Origin: Bacillota bacterium
GTDB taxonomy: Bacteria > Bacillota > UBA4882 > UBA8346
Assembly: GCA_023410535.1 (NCBI GenBank)
Contig: JAEYPR010000010.1
Location: 124,001 to 188,000, forward strand
Length of the DNA: 64,000 nucleotides
Direction of reading: 5' to 3'
Position 1 is the stretch's first letter, and every line of letters starts with the position of its first letter. A model generated the notes under the pieces. That model did no database searches and was not told the origin of the DNA. It saw only the letters and a program-made list of their open reading frames with translations. Made by a program: the position numbers and the translations under genes. Positions 51,753-60,849 of the stretch are shown here, one piece after another.

Positions 51753-53083
51753 CCCTCGTTTGTAATCCAATGGAGCCAATCCCGGGCTCGCGTCGGTACT
51801 ACCTCTACTTGTTTCGAAGCGCATGCTTCCTTCAGTTCGGAGATGGATAAACCATCTAAAAATAATTCGGCACCTTGTTTTAACGTAATTTGCGGTATTA
51901 GATAGCAAGAAGCTTCGGTTCCTTGGTGGTTTTGAATTGCCGCTGCGATATCTTTTCCCGTCAAAAGGCCGGTAACTGTTACAGTCTGGCCAAAAAACCG
52001 GTTTAAAACCGGTAATAATTCAACTTTTAAGCGAGGGTTTTTCGATTCAAGAAAAGCCCCAATCTCCTGCCATAATCCCAAGGCTGCTTGTCCGGTAATA
52101 ATCACCAAATTTCCTTTCAAACATTCCATTTTACGGCTAAGCCCCGGATAAACTTCATGAAATTCAGTAATAAACCACCGTAATAACCCAACTCCGTTAT
52201 CCAATTGCAGATAATCTTCATATGCTTCATCCGGTGGCAAGGATTTTCCGGCTAAAAGATACCATTCGTCGGCAGCAAAGACAAAGCGCGTCTCCATGGT
52301 AGCCAAAAACTGTGGTTGAACCCTATCGACAATTTCCAACACCTGACTGGCTTCAACTTGATTAAAAGTTCGTAATGAAAATAACTTTGAACGGTGACCT
52401 GTCAGTCCGACCGGCACAATCGCCAACGACGCAACGGCCGGCCACAGCGCTACTAGTTGGTTAATGGTCTTTTCCAAAATAGGACCATCATTGATTCCCG
52501 GGCAAACAACTGCTTGGGTATGGATCGTAATTCCCAAATCAGCCAAACGCTTTAATTGTTCCAAAATCGGCGCTGCTTTTTTTGAACCCAATAACCGTTG
52601 CCGGACCACTGGGTCTGTCGCATGAACCGATATGTAAAGCGGACTTAAATGTTGTTCGGCGATCCGCTCCCAATCGTGCTCGGTCAAATTGGTCAGCGTT
52701 ACGTAAGCTCCTTGTAAAAAAGACAGCCGATAGTCATCATCACGGATATAAAGCGACTCCCGCTGCCCGGGAGGTAATTGATGGACAAAACAGAATAAAC
52801 AATGATTGGCACATTCACGAATTCCATCAAACACCGCGTTATCAAAGACCAATCCGAGCGACTCTTCGGGTTCTTTATCAAATTCGATAGTCTCAACCGT
52901 CTCGGCTTTGGTTTTATAAATTTCTAGCGTAATCTCTTCATCGGCACTAACCATTAAATATTCAATATAGTCAACTGGCTTTACTCCATTGATTGAAAGC
53001 AAACAATCCCCAGGTTCAAGTTCAAGTTCCTCGGCAATGCTTCCAGGCTCAATCGCCTTAATCAGCGTACCATTATCTGTCAT
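51722..53083 (-). CDS. PDZ/radical-SAM protein of the DUF512 family
   Basis: 453 residues. An N-terminal PDZ-like domain (IKAIEPGSIAEELELEPGDCLLSINGVKP), then CANHCLFCFVHQLPPGQR with Cys-x3-Cys-x2-Cys typical of radical SAM clusters, and the DUF512 C-terminal region (TGQAALGLWQEIGAFL, RFFGQTVTVTGLLTG). These proteins often precede der in Clostridia and related groups. The reaction is unknown. AAGGAGG precedes the ATG. Likely co-transcribed with der, plsY and gpsA. Confidence 0.88.
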   Translation of the reverse strand: MTDNGTLIKAIEPGSIAEELELEPGDCLLSINGVKPVDYIEYLMVSADEEITLEIYKTKAETVETIEFDKEPEESLGLVFDNAVFDGIRECANHCLFCFVHQLPPGQRESLYIRDDDYRLSFLQGAYVTLTNLTEHDWERIAEQHLSPLYISVHATDPVVRQRLLGSKKAAPILEQLKRLADLGITIHTQAVVCPGINDGPILEKTINQLVALWPAVASLAIVPVGLTGHRSKLFSLRTFNQVEASQVLEIVDRVQPQFLATMETRFVFAADEWYLLAGKSLPPDEAYEDYLQLDNGVGLLRWFITEFHEVYPGLSRKMECLKGNLVIITGQAALGLWQEIGAFLESKNPRLKVELLPVLNRFFGQTVTVTGLLTGKDIAAAIQNHQGTEASCYLIPQITLKQGAELFLDGLSISELKEACASKQVEVVPTRARDWLHWITNEGCVAGCLEQL

Positions 53084-53269
53084 AAAATCCTCCTTAAACT
53101 TGAGTTATATTCGCTTTTCCTCCTAACAACTCCTTCATCATTCCATAATAAAATACTTACCGGTTGAAAAATATGTTCAACTCTCATCTTATTTAAAGGA
53201 ATTACCACGATAGCGAGCACGTCACAGATTTAAATCGTTGCGGTATGTCATTTATCATCTGGGTTTTTC

Positions 53270-53698
53270 TTACTCGCCAATCCGTTGATCAACCACAATA
53301 TCCGCCCCTTTGCTATCCAAAATTGTATAAACCTTATCGCTCAGTTCATCCGCGACTTCTATGATTCCGACCACATTTTTTTGAAGCTGGTATGGAACCG
53401 TATTGGTATAATTTTTGAGTATTTCCGAGGGGTCGAGCGAATTTTGACGGTTCGTCACTCCAATTTGAACCATGCCAATATCAGCAATGGTTTCCTGTTT
53501 TAGCCCTTCCCAGTGCAACCTGCGTTGTTCTTTATTCCTTTCCATACTGAATTCTTCCGCAAATTCATAGGAGAACTCCCGTGAAGGTTGCTTAATTAAT
53601 ACTGAAATCTCACTCTTATCCCAACATTCTTTTTTGATCCTGCCCAAAGCATTACGGGCATCATCCACATGCGTAAAAACTCCTACGATTCTCCGCAT
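53270..53698 (-). CDS. YflT-like general stress protein domain
   Basis: About 142 residues. Begins MRRIVGVFTHVDDARNALGRIK, the pattern of the YflT/17M heat-induced stress protein family (a ferredoxin-like fold with a helix of alternating residues), later NVVGIIEVADELSDKVYTILDSKGADIV. Function unknown. GGAGG nine bases before the ATG at 53698 sets the start; the frame opens at 53743. Divergent from the holin-like gene. Confidence 0.65.
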   Translation of the reverse strand: MRRIVGVFTHVDDARNALGRIKKECWDKSEISVLIKQPSREFSYEFAEEFSMERNKEQRRLHWEGLKQETIADIGMVQIGVTNRQNSLDPSEILKNYTNTVPYQLQKNVVGIIEVADELSDKVYTILDSKGADIVVDQRIGE

Positions 53699-53890
53699 CG
53701 TTTTTCGCCTCCCGCTTGACATTCTTCTGTTTATTTTATCCAAAGTATTCGTAAAAACTCAATGGATATCTCAAAAGTGACCATCGGAAGGCGCGCAATA
53801 AAAGGGAAATATTTTGCAACAAGCAAAGAGTATAGACCAACCTGGAATGGATAAGCTAAAATCGTTATTCTTGCTTAAGGAGGTGATCGC

Positions 53891-54223
53891 ATGGATTGGC
53901 TTCGGACATTAGTACGTTTCGTAGTAGCCGCTTTGGTTTTAATGTTCATTGGCGCAATTGTTCCGGGGTTTAAGTCATTAAACTTCATTAGCGCTTTATT
54001 GGCAGCGGTTGTAATCGCCGGAATAAGCTACCTCATCGAATTGGTTTTAGGAAAAAAACTTACTCCTTACGCCCACGGAGTCGTAGGCTTTCTCGTTTCG
54101 GCGGTGGTCATTTATATAACACAGTTTATCGTCCCTGGCATGTCGGTTTCGGTTATCGGAGCACTTTTAGCCTCCTTGGTGATAGGATTGATCGACCTTT
54201 TCATCCCGACTCGGATCAGTTAG
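53891..54223 (+). CDS. Small membrane protein, phage-holin-IV/YvlD-like
   Basis: 110 residues with four membrane segments (LVRFVVAALVLMFIGAIVP, ISALLAAVVIAGISYLI, HGVVGFLVSAVVIYITQFIVP, VIGALLASLVIGLIDLFIP). It fits the four-helix YvlD/holin-IV family of small membrane proteins widespread in Bacillota. These are not phage genes and their function is unclear; no phage genes lie nearby. AAGGAGGTG precedes the ATG; a terminator follows. Confidence 0.7.
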   Translation: MDWLRTLVRFVVAALVLMFIGAIVPGFKSLNFISALLAAVVIAGISYLIELVLGKKLTPYAHGVVGFLVSAVVIYITQFIVPGMSVSVIGALLASLVIGLIDLFIPTRIS

Positions 54224-54230
54224 TTTCGAA

Positions 54231-54252
54231 AGGCGCAAAGCGCCTTTTTTTT
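54231..54252 (+). terminator. Intrinsic terminator after the holin-like gene
   Basis: GGCGC, loop AAA, GCGCC, followed by eight T. Confidence 0.88.
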
Positions 54253-54373
54253 ATTGAGTGACATCGGCCCGAATAATTTTTAAGTAGTCGTCCACGCTAG
54301 CTATCGCTGGCGCAAGCGATTGAAAAATTAAGTTAGGTGGAGCGATATAGGCCGCAGTTATTTTCTAGGTAGC

Positions 54374-54406
54374 AAAAAGCGGAAACGAGTTACCGTTTCC
54401 GCTTTT
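54374..54406 (-). terminator. Intrinsic terminator of ppdK
   Basis: AAAGCGGAAACG and CGTTTCCGCTTT pair around a 6-base loop, with TTTTT on the minus strand. Confidence 0.88.
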
Positions 54407-54420
54407 CAACACGATGTTAC

Positions 54421-57063
54421 TTATTTCTGTCCCAAATCCCCTTCTTTTTTCACCGCAGCTTGAGCCGCAGCCAATCTAGCAATCGGAACCCGGAATGGGG
54501 AACACGAGACATAGTTTAAACCAACCCGGTGGCAGAACTCAATAGACGACGGATCGCCACCATGCTCACCGCAGATTCCCAATTTGATATCCGGACGGGT
54601 CTGTTTACCGAGCTTTGCTGAGAGCTCAACCAATTTACCGACGCCAACCTGGTCAAGTTTGGCAAAAGGATCGGATTCGTAAATCTTCTTATTATAGTAT
54701 TCCTCTAGGAATTTACCGGCATCATCGCGGCTAAAGCCAAACGTCATCTGCGTAAGGTCATTGGTTCCAAAGGAGAAAAACTCGGCTTCCTTCGCAATCT
54801 CGTCCGCCGTCAAGGCCGCCCGCGGAATCTCGATCATGGTTCCGACTTTATATTCCAGTTTGACACTGGCTTTGGTGATCACTGCATCGGCCGTTTTAAC
54901 AACAACATCTTTCACATATTTTAATTCCTTAATTTCACCAACCAACGGGATCATAATTTCCGGCACGACATTCATGCCTTCTTTATTGACATTAATGGCG
55001 GCCTCGATCACTGCGCGGGTCTGCATTTCAGCGATTTCAGGATAGGTAACGGCCAAACGGCAACCGCGATGTCCCATCATCGGGTTGAATTCATGCAAAT
55101 CGGCAACGACCGCTTTGAGATCCTCAAAGGTGATTCCCATCTCTTTGGCTAAAGCACGGATATCCTCTTCAGCTTGAGGCAGGAATTCATGAAGCGGCGG
55201 ATCCAGGAAACGAATGGTTACCGGGTATCCTTTCATTTCACGGAATAACCCTTCAAAATCACTTCGTTGCATTGGCAGGAGTTTTTCCAATGCCTTACGG
55301 CGTTGTTCTTCGGTCCGGGCGACGATCATTTCGCGCATTGCCGGGATCCGGTCGGGTTCAAAGAACATATGCTCCGTCCGGCAGAGGCCAATTCCTTCGG
55401 CGCCAAATTTACGGGCGGTGGCGGCATCATTGGGAGTATCCGCATTGGTCCGAACTTTTAAGGTCCGGAGTTCATCGGCCCATTGCATTAATGTCGCAAA
55501 ATCACCGGTCATTTCCGGCTCAATAGTCGGCAATTTATCGCCATAGACATTACCAGTCGAGCCATCAAGGGAAATCCAATCGCCTTCAACATATTTTTTG
55601 CCGTTTTTATCAAGGAAAAATCTTGCCTCTTCATTAATTTTAATCTCGCCGCATCCCGCGACACAACAAGTTCCCATACCGCGAGCCACAACCGCCGCGT
55701 GAGAGGTCATACCGCCCCGCCCAGTCAAAATACCCTGAGATACGTGCATGCCTTCAATATCTTCCGGTGAAGTTTCCAAACGAACTAAGATGACTTTCTT
55801 TTCGCCAGCTTTGTAAGCAGCAACCGCATCATCCGCTTCAAAATAAACCTTTCCAGTGGCAGCACCCGGCGATGCCGGCAATCCTTTGGCGATCGGAGTT
55901 GCGGCCTTTAACGCTTTCGGTTCAAAATTCGGATGTAAAACCGCATCCAGTTGTTTCGGATCCACTTTCATAATCGCTTCGGACCGGGTCGCCATTCCCT
56001 CATTGACCAGATCGACCGCAATTTTCAAGGCCGCCGCCGCAGTTCGTTTCCCATTTCGGGTTTGCAGCATAAAAAGTTTGCCGCGTTCAATGGTGAATTC
56101 CATATCCTGCATATCGCGATAATGTTTTTCGAGAGTTTCGGCTGTATTGGCGAATTGATTATACACATCCGCCATAATCTCTTTTAATTGGTCGATTGAC
56201 TGCGGCGTCCGGATGCCGGCAACCACATCTTCACCTTGCGCGTTAATCAAAAACTCGCCATACAGTTTCTTTTCCCCGGTTGACGGATTCCGGGTAAATG
56301 CGACGCCGGTTCCGGAATCATTCCCCATATTGCCGTATACCATCTCTTGCACATTAACGGCAGTCCCCCAATCACCCGGAATATCGTTGAGACGACGGTA
56401 AATGTTCGCGCGAGGGTTATCCCAGGAGCGAAATACTGCTTTAACAGCTTCCATTAGCTGGATTTTCGGTTCTTGCGGAAAGTCGGACCCTTTTTCTTTC
56501 TTATAGAGTGCTTTATAACGTTTAACAACTTCTTGCAGATTATCAGCGGTTAAATCCGTATCAAACTTAGCGCCGTTCTCTTCTTTAACAGCGTCAAGAA
56601 TCTTTTCGAACTTTACTTTTTCAACTTCCATCACCACGTCACTGAACATCTGAATAAACCGGCGATAGCTGTCATAGGCAAAACGCGGGTTATTTGTTAA
56701 TTTCGCCAAACCTTCAACCACAACGTCATTTAGCCCCAAGTTCAAAATGGTATCCATCATTCCGGGCATGGAGGCCCGGGCTCCGGAACGTACCGATACT
56801 AAAAACGGATTGTTTGGATCACCAAACTTTTTTCCAACAATCTGTTCGGTTTTTGCTAATGCTTCATAGATCTGCTCTTCGATCTCAGCTGCAATCATTT
56901 GTCCATCAGCATAATAGCGGGTACAAGCTTCTGTAGAAACTGTAAATCCTCTTGGAACCGGCAGGCCCAACCCGGTCATTTCAGCCAGATTAGCTCCCTT
57001 ACCCCCAAGAAGGTTTCTCATTGAGGCATTGCCCTCGTTGAAAAGATAAACATATTTTGCCAT
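54421..57063 (-). CDS. ppdK: Pyruvate, phosphate dikinase
   Basis: 880 residues. Interconverts pyruvate + ATP + Pi with PEP + AMP + PPi. N-terminal ATP-grasp domain (LLGGKGANLAEMTGLGLPVPRGF), swivelling domain with the catalytic His in GILTGRGGMTSHAAVVARGMG, and C-terminal TIM barrel with GLCRTEHMFFEPDR, MGHRGCRLAVTYPEI and SIEFCHRVGLNYVSCSPFRVP. In anaerobes PPDK often runs in the glycolytic direction with PPi-linked enzymes. AGGAGG precedes the ATG. A long, structured leader lies upstream. Confidence 0.97.
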   Translation of the reverse strand: MAKYVYLFNEGNASMRNLLGGKGANLAEMTGLGLPVPRGFTVSTEACTRYYADGQMIAAEIEEQIYEALAKTEQIVGKKFGDPNNPFLVSVRSGARASMPGMMDTILNLGLNDVVVEGLAKLTNNPRFAYDSYRRFIQMFSDVVMEVEKVKFEKILDAVKEENGAKFDTDLTADNLQEVVKRYKALYKKEKGSDFPQEPKIQLMEAVKAVFRSWDNPRANIYRRLNDIPGDWGTAVNVQEMVYGNMGNDSGTGVAFTRNPSTGEKKLYGEFLINAQGEDVVAGIRTPQSIDQLKEIMADVYNQFANTAETLEKHYRDMQDMEFTIERGKLFMLQTRNGKRTAAAALKIAVDLVNEGMATRSEAIMKVDPKQLDAVLHPNFEPKALKAATPIAKGLPASPGAATGKVYFEADDAVAAYKAGEKKVILVRLETSPEDIEGMHVSQGILTGRGGMTSHAAVVARGMGTCCVAGCGEIKINEEARFFLDKNGKKYVEGDWISLDGSTGNVYGDKLPTIEPEMTGDFATLMQWADELRTLKVRTNADTPNDAATARKFGAEGIGLCRTEHMFFEPDRIPAMREMIVARTEEQRRKALEKLLPMQRSDFEGLFREMKGYPVTIRFLDPPLHEFLPQAEEDIRALAKEMGITFEDLKAVVADLHEFNPMMGHRGCRLAVTYPEIAEMQTRAVIEAAINVNKEGMNVVPEIMIPLVGEIKELKYVKDVVVKTADAVITKASVKLEYKVGTMIEIPRAALTADEIAKEAEFFSFGTNDLTQMTFGFSRDDAGKFLEEYYNKKIYESDPFAKLDQVGVGKLVELSAKLGKQTRPDIKLGICGEHGGDPSSIEFCHRVGLNYVSCSPFRVPIARLAAAQAAVKKEGDLGQK

Positions 57064-57164
57064 GAAAATACCTCCTAGTGTATTAATTCTTTTATTTCTA
57101 CAGGAGAGAATTTCATTTCAAACCCTCTCCGGTAAAGTCGAATAATACGATGAGGAATTCTGGC

Positions 57165-57228
57165 TTCCGGGTATCCAAACGTGACAAAAGCCGCCAAAGC
57201 GGCACTCACCATGTCTCAGATCCCGGAA
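57165..57228 (-). promoter_or_regulatory. Structured element in the ppdK leader
   Basis: Outer stem TTCCGGG/CCCGGAA (57165-57171 with 57222-57228) encloses an inner hairpin GCCGC-TTTG-GCGGC (57190-57203 on the minus strand) and internal loops. On its far side another hairpin GTTAAAT/ATTTAAC (57243-57261) follows. The arrangement recalls a regulatory RNA, but no known riboswitch core motif was recognised. Confidence 0.4.
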
Positions 57229-57261
57229 CACTGATGTTGAAAGTTAAATTCTCCATTTAAC

Positions 57262-57510
57262 CTGCCAGTTCCTTCTGAAAATGTTAAATATTTTTGTAAA
57301 CAGTAACTTAAATTTAATATTTTGCATTTTATATGGTTTTATTTCCCCAGGGATTCAGCGCGTTGTTCCTGTAAAAATCCATATTTATCAATGCATATTC
57401 GACCATTATATTATATTCGTTCGATTCCAATCGCATTCTCCTGATTGTTAATTTATTTTTACGATCGGTTTACTTAATATTATATTTTGCCTGTTGGAAG
57501 CCTAAAAATT
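57262..57510. other. AT-rich intergenic region between ribF and ppdK
   Basis: Very AT-rich stretch, presumably holding the ppdK promoter. TTTACA and TATAAA boxes occur but not at a convincing spacing. No gene seen. Confidence 0.4.
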
Positions 57511-57514
57511 TACA

Positions 57515-57545
57515 AAAAAAAGCCGGCGATTGCTGCCGGCATTAC
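57515..57545 (-). terminator. Intrinsic terminator of the infB-ribF operon
   Basis: GCCGGC and GCCGGC form a stem around a 7-base loop, followed by eight T on the minus strand. Confidence 0.85.
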
Positions 57546-57622
57546 TTTTTACTATATAAATTAAATTTTTTGTTTATGGAACCAACGACTGGATGATCAG
57601 CGATTTGAATCACTGCATTGGA

Positions 57623-58546
57623 TTAATCATTTAAAAAATTTTTGGCGACGATAATATCCTGGGCGATTTGTTCTTTGAGCTCTTCTAGCCCAGAAAAGCG
57701 GGCTTCAGGTCGGATAAAACGCAAGAAGTCAACTTTGACATGGATATCGTATAAATTCATTGTAACATCAAACAAAAAGACTTCAACCAAGGGGATTTTC
57801 CCACCAAAGGTCGGCTTAATTCCAACATTGGCAATTCCGTAATAAACCTGATCTCCGGCTGTCAATCGCACGAAATAAACACCGTAGCGCGGCAAGATAA
57901 ATTCGTCACCAACCATTAGGTTAGCGGTAGGAAACCCCATGGTTCTTCCACGTTTTTCTCCCGGAATAACCTGACTCTCAATATAAAAATCATAACCTAA
58001 CATTTGATTGGCGAGTTCCAATTGACCATCAATCAGGTATTGCCGGATTTTCGAACTACTCACCGTTACCCCATCAACTTGGACTGGTTCAACCCTTTCA
58101 ATTCCAACACCATATCGAGAACCAAGTGATTGTAAAAGGGCAAAATCACCCCGACCTTTCGCTCCAAAACGAAAATCATATCCAACCACGACCAACCGCG
58201 CTTTCAAAGTCTTGACGAGATATAAATCGAAGAATTCTTCAGGCTGAGTTTCAGAAAGTTGCTGGTCAAACTGAAGTTCCAATAACGCATCAAGTCCTTG
58301 TTTTGACAATCGTTCTCTGCGGATCGAAGGCAGATTGATTAATCGCGGTGCTTCATGAAATAAACTTTCCGTATGGTTAACAAAAGTTACAGCAAGCGAG
58401 GTTACATTTTGGAGCCTAGCCAATATAACGGTCCGTTCAATGATCGCTTGATGACCGAGGTGTACCCCATCGAAATTGCCAATCGTAACGACTGTTGCGA
58501 GTGAATTTTCATGTTGAACTTGTGTAATAGAATTCCATACTTTCAT
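57623..58546 (-). CDS. ribF: Bifunctional riboflavin kinase/FAD synthetase
   Basis: 307 residues. Converts riboflavin to FMN and FAD. N-terminal FAD synthetase (nucleotidyltransferase) with VVTIGNFDGVHLGHQ and SSSKIRQYL; C-terminal riboflavin kinase with GEKRGRTMGFPTANL and KPTFGG. AAAGGAG is somewhat far from the ATG. Last gene of the translation operon, 21 bases after truB. No FMN riboswitch is seen before it. Confidence 0.95.
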   Translation of the reverse strand: MKVWNSITQVQHENSLATVVTIGNFDGVHLGHQAIIERTVILARLQNVTSLAVTFVNHTESLFHEAPRLINLPSIRRERLSKQGLDALLELQFDQQLSETQPEEFFDLYLVKTLKARLVVVGYDFRFGAKGRGDFALLQSLGSRYGVGIERVEPVQVDGVTVSSSKIRQYLIDGQLELANQMLGYDFYIESQVIPGEKRGRTMGFPTANLMVGDEFILPRYGVYFVRLTAGDQVYYGIANVGIKPTFGGKIPLVEVFLFDVTMNLYDIHVKVDFLRFIRPEARFSGLEELKEQIAQDIIVAKNFLND

Positions 58547-58567
58547 TGAATTCGGAAACTCCTTTAG

Positions 58568-59485
58568 TCACTCATAGCGAAAAACTTTGATGGGTTGCCA
58601 ATAGTTGTGGGTTTCTTTATTTTGCAGTTCGGCAATGGCGATCAACGTCGAGTTACGATCAATCACCCGGACAACTGTTGTTCCTGATTTTGCCGGGTAC
58701 CTAAACGAAGAGATCTTCCCGCCGTTTCGCACTTTTGCAATATCCTCATCATCAAGGGATAACGATTCAAAATGATTTAAGGCATGATTGATAGTAACCA
58801 ATCGCTCGCCGAGCCGATCTTGGCTTAGCAGTTCTTTTACGGTGGCCAGTGTGATGCTGTCTTCAATTCGAAAAGCTCCGGATTGCAAGCGCACCAGACT
58901 CCCCATATGAGCGCCGCAACCCAAAAGTTCTCCTAAATCATGAATGAGTGTTCGGATATAAGTGCCTTTGGAACAAGTAATTCTGACCGGTAGCTTATCA
59001 CAGAACTTGTAAGTGTCCTTGGGATTTAAAAATTCCCATTGGTAGACTTTGATCAGTCTGGCTTCCCGCTCAATGACCTCACCTCTCCGGGCTAGATCAT
59101 ACAATTTCCTACCCTGTACTTTTACAGCCGAATACATCGGTGGAATCTGTTCGATATTTCCGGTTAAACGTTCAATCGTTTGGAGCAACGAATCATGGCG
59201 AATTGCAACTTCTCTGTTTTCAGACAGGATGATTCCAGTTGCATCTTGGGTATCGGTAGCTTGGCCGAGGACAATCTCCGCCTGATAACGTTTCATTGTT
59301 TCATCCAGAAAAGGAAAAGAACGAGTTGCTTGCCCAAGTCCCACAACTAAAACGCCGGTTGCTTCAGGATCTAAGGTACCCGTATGGCCAATTGCCTTTT
59401 GACGCAATATTTGGCGTAAGGAAGCAACCACTTGATGGGAGGTCATGCCCCGTTCTTTGTTGATATTTAATATGCCATGCCACAT
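58568..59485 (-). CDS. truB: tRNA pseudouridine(55) synthase
   Basis: About 305 residues. Makes the T-loop pseudouridine 55 in tRNAs. Catalytic Asp in GHTGTLDPEATGVL; also MYSAVKVQGRKLYDLARRG and CSKGTYIRTLIHDLG. Begins WHGILNINKERGMTSHQVV. The frame opens at 59497; the ATG at 59485 matches the family N-terminus and follows the nrnA stop closely, with no ribosome site of its own, so it is probably coupled. Confidence 0.95.
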   Translation of the reverse strand: MWHGILNINKERGMTSHQVVASLRQILRQKAIGHTGTLDPEATGVLVVGLGQATRSFPFLDETMKRYQAEIVLGQATDTQDATGIILSENREVAIRHDSLLQTIERLTGNIEQIPPMYSAVKVQGRKLYDLARRGEVIEREARLIKVYQWEFLNPKDTYKFCDKLPVRITCSKGTYIRTLIHDLGELLGCGAHMGSLVRLQSGAFRIEDSITLATVKELLSQDRLGERLVTINHALNHFESLSLDDEDIAKVRNGGKISSFRYPAKSGTTVVRVIDRNSTLIAIAELQNKETHNYWQPIKVFRYE

Positions 59486-59486
59486 T

Positions 59487-60458
59487 TTAGGAACCATAAT
59501 AAGTACTGACGTATGCGATCACTTCATTAACAACTTGATCAATGGGGCCGTTAATGGAACAACCCGCAGCCCTGGCGTGACCGCCACCGCCGAAATTGGC
59601 GGCTAATCTGCTAACATCCACCGCGGAAGAGGAACGCCAACTGATCTTCACTTCATTTGGTTTTAACTCTTTAAAAAGCAAACCGACCTCGACCCCTTCG
59701 ATGGAACGGGCGTAGTTTACGTAACTTTCAGTTTCCTCATTTTCAACCGGAAACTGGCCCAACATTTGCTGGTCCAACACCATCCAGGCAATCTTGCCGT
59801 GGCAACCAAGCTTTAAAGTATTAATTACATTTCCCAATAAGCGAATCGAATTATAGCTTTTTTGTTCATGGACGTGTTCGGCAATTTTTGCCGGTTCAAC
59901 CTGAAAATTTTTGACCAACACCGAAGCTAACTCTAACGTATAAGAGCTTGTGCTTGAATAGCGAAAAAAGCCGGTATCGGTTGCGGTTGCTGTATAAATC
60001 GCCCCGGCAATCGCCCGATTGAGCGAAATTTGACCGTCGGTTAAAATTCGAAAAATCAACTCGCCAGTCGCCGCGGCTTGCGGGTCAACAATGTTTAGGT
60101 CGCCAAATCCGGTATTACTGATATGATGATCGATATTCACGACAATGATTCCCGGAATATCCCAAAGATCCGTTGGTAAAGCGACTCGCTCTTTTTCCGC
60201 GCAATCCACGCAGACGATTACTTCAGGTTGAAAGTTTTCAACTCGATCTTTGATTTGATCGCTATTTTCTAAAAAGTTATAAACTGTCGGAATCCCGTCC
60301 ATACAAATCATTTCCACGGTTTTACCCTGATTGGCGATGGTCAATCCGATGGCCAACAAGGAACCAATCGCATCGCCGTCAGGATGAACGTGACAAGTTA
60401 CTAAAAATCGTTTTTTGGTTTGAATCAAATCAAAAAACTGACGGAAAAGGCCGGTCAC
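59487..60458 (-). CDS. nrnA: Bifunctional oligoribonuclease/PAP phosphatase NrnA
   Basis: 323 residues of the DHH/DHHA1 family. Degrades short RNA oligonucleotides and hydrolyses 3'-phosphoadenosine 5'-phosphate. HVHPDGDAIGS, VDCAE, NIDHHISN (the DHH motif) and GGGGHARAAG near the C-terminus are intact. The GTG start touches the rbfA stop. It sits between rbfA and truB, a common arrangement. Confidence 0.93.
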   Translation of the reverse strand: MTGLFRQFFDLIQTKKRFLVTCHVHPDGDAIGSLLAIGLTIANQGKTVEMICMDGIPTVYNFLENSDQIKDRVENFQPEVIVCVDCAEKERVALPTDLWDIPGIIVVNIDHHISNTGFGDLNIVDPQAAATGELIFRILTDGQISLNRAIAGAIYTATATDTGFFRYSSTSSYTLELASVLVKNFQVEPAKIAEHVHEQKSYNSIRLLGNVINTLKLGCHGKIAWMVLDQQMLGQFPVENEETESYVNYARSIEGVEVGLLFKELKPNEVKISWRSSSAVDVSRLAANFGGGGHARAAGCSINGPIDQVVNEVIAYVSTYYGS

Positions 60459-60820
60459 TAAGAATTCTCTCCTTTATCCGACTTTTTGATCTCTTCCAAC
60501 AGTTCAAAGATTCTTGAACCGCGTTCAATCGAGTTGTCGGCAATAATATGAACCTCGGGCGTATGACGCATCCGGATTCTTTTACCCAGCTCGGTACGAA
60601 TATATCCCTTGGCGCTTTCCAACCCTTGCAAAGCTGCGCTTTTTGATTGTTCGTCACCTAAGATGCTAACAAAAATTTTGACATGGCTGTAGTCATTGGA
60701 GACTTCTACCGCTGTAACGCTAACGAATCCAATTCGGGGGTCTTTTAAATCCCGCTGTAAAATTTGGCCTACTTCTTCTTTGATTAATTCCCCGAGTCTC
60801 TCAGCTCGATGTTCTGTCAA
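60458..60820 (-). CDS. rbfA: Ribosome-binding factor A
   Basis: About 120 residues. RbfA helps late 30S maturation. Features: HRAERLGELIKEEVGQIL, RIGFVSVTAVEVSNDYSHVKIFVS and RMRHTPEVHII. The frame opens at ATG 60835, but that ATG is inside GGAGGGG, the ribosome site for the TTG at 60820; I choose the TTG. It follows infB by about 30 bases. Confidence 0.93.
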   Translation of the reverse strand: MTEHRAERLGELIKEEVGQILQRDLKDPRIGFVSVTAVEVSNDYSHVKIFVSILGDEQSKSAALQGLESAKGYIRTELGKRIRMRHTPEVHIIADNSIERGSRIFELLEEIKKSDKGENS

Positions 60821-60849
60821 CAAAAACCCCTCCATCAGTAGGAACCAAG

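Noticed and set aside
53891..54223. Phage holin as a sign of a prophage
   Set aside because: The protein fits the chromosomal YvlD/four-helix family and no other phage genes are near.
57623..58560. FMN riboswitch before ribF
   Set aside because: ribF is the last gene of an operon with 21 bases to truB, leaving no space for the element.
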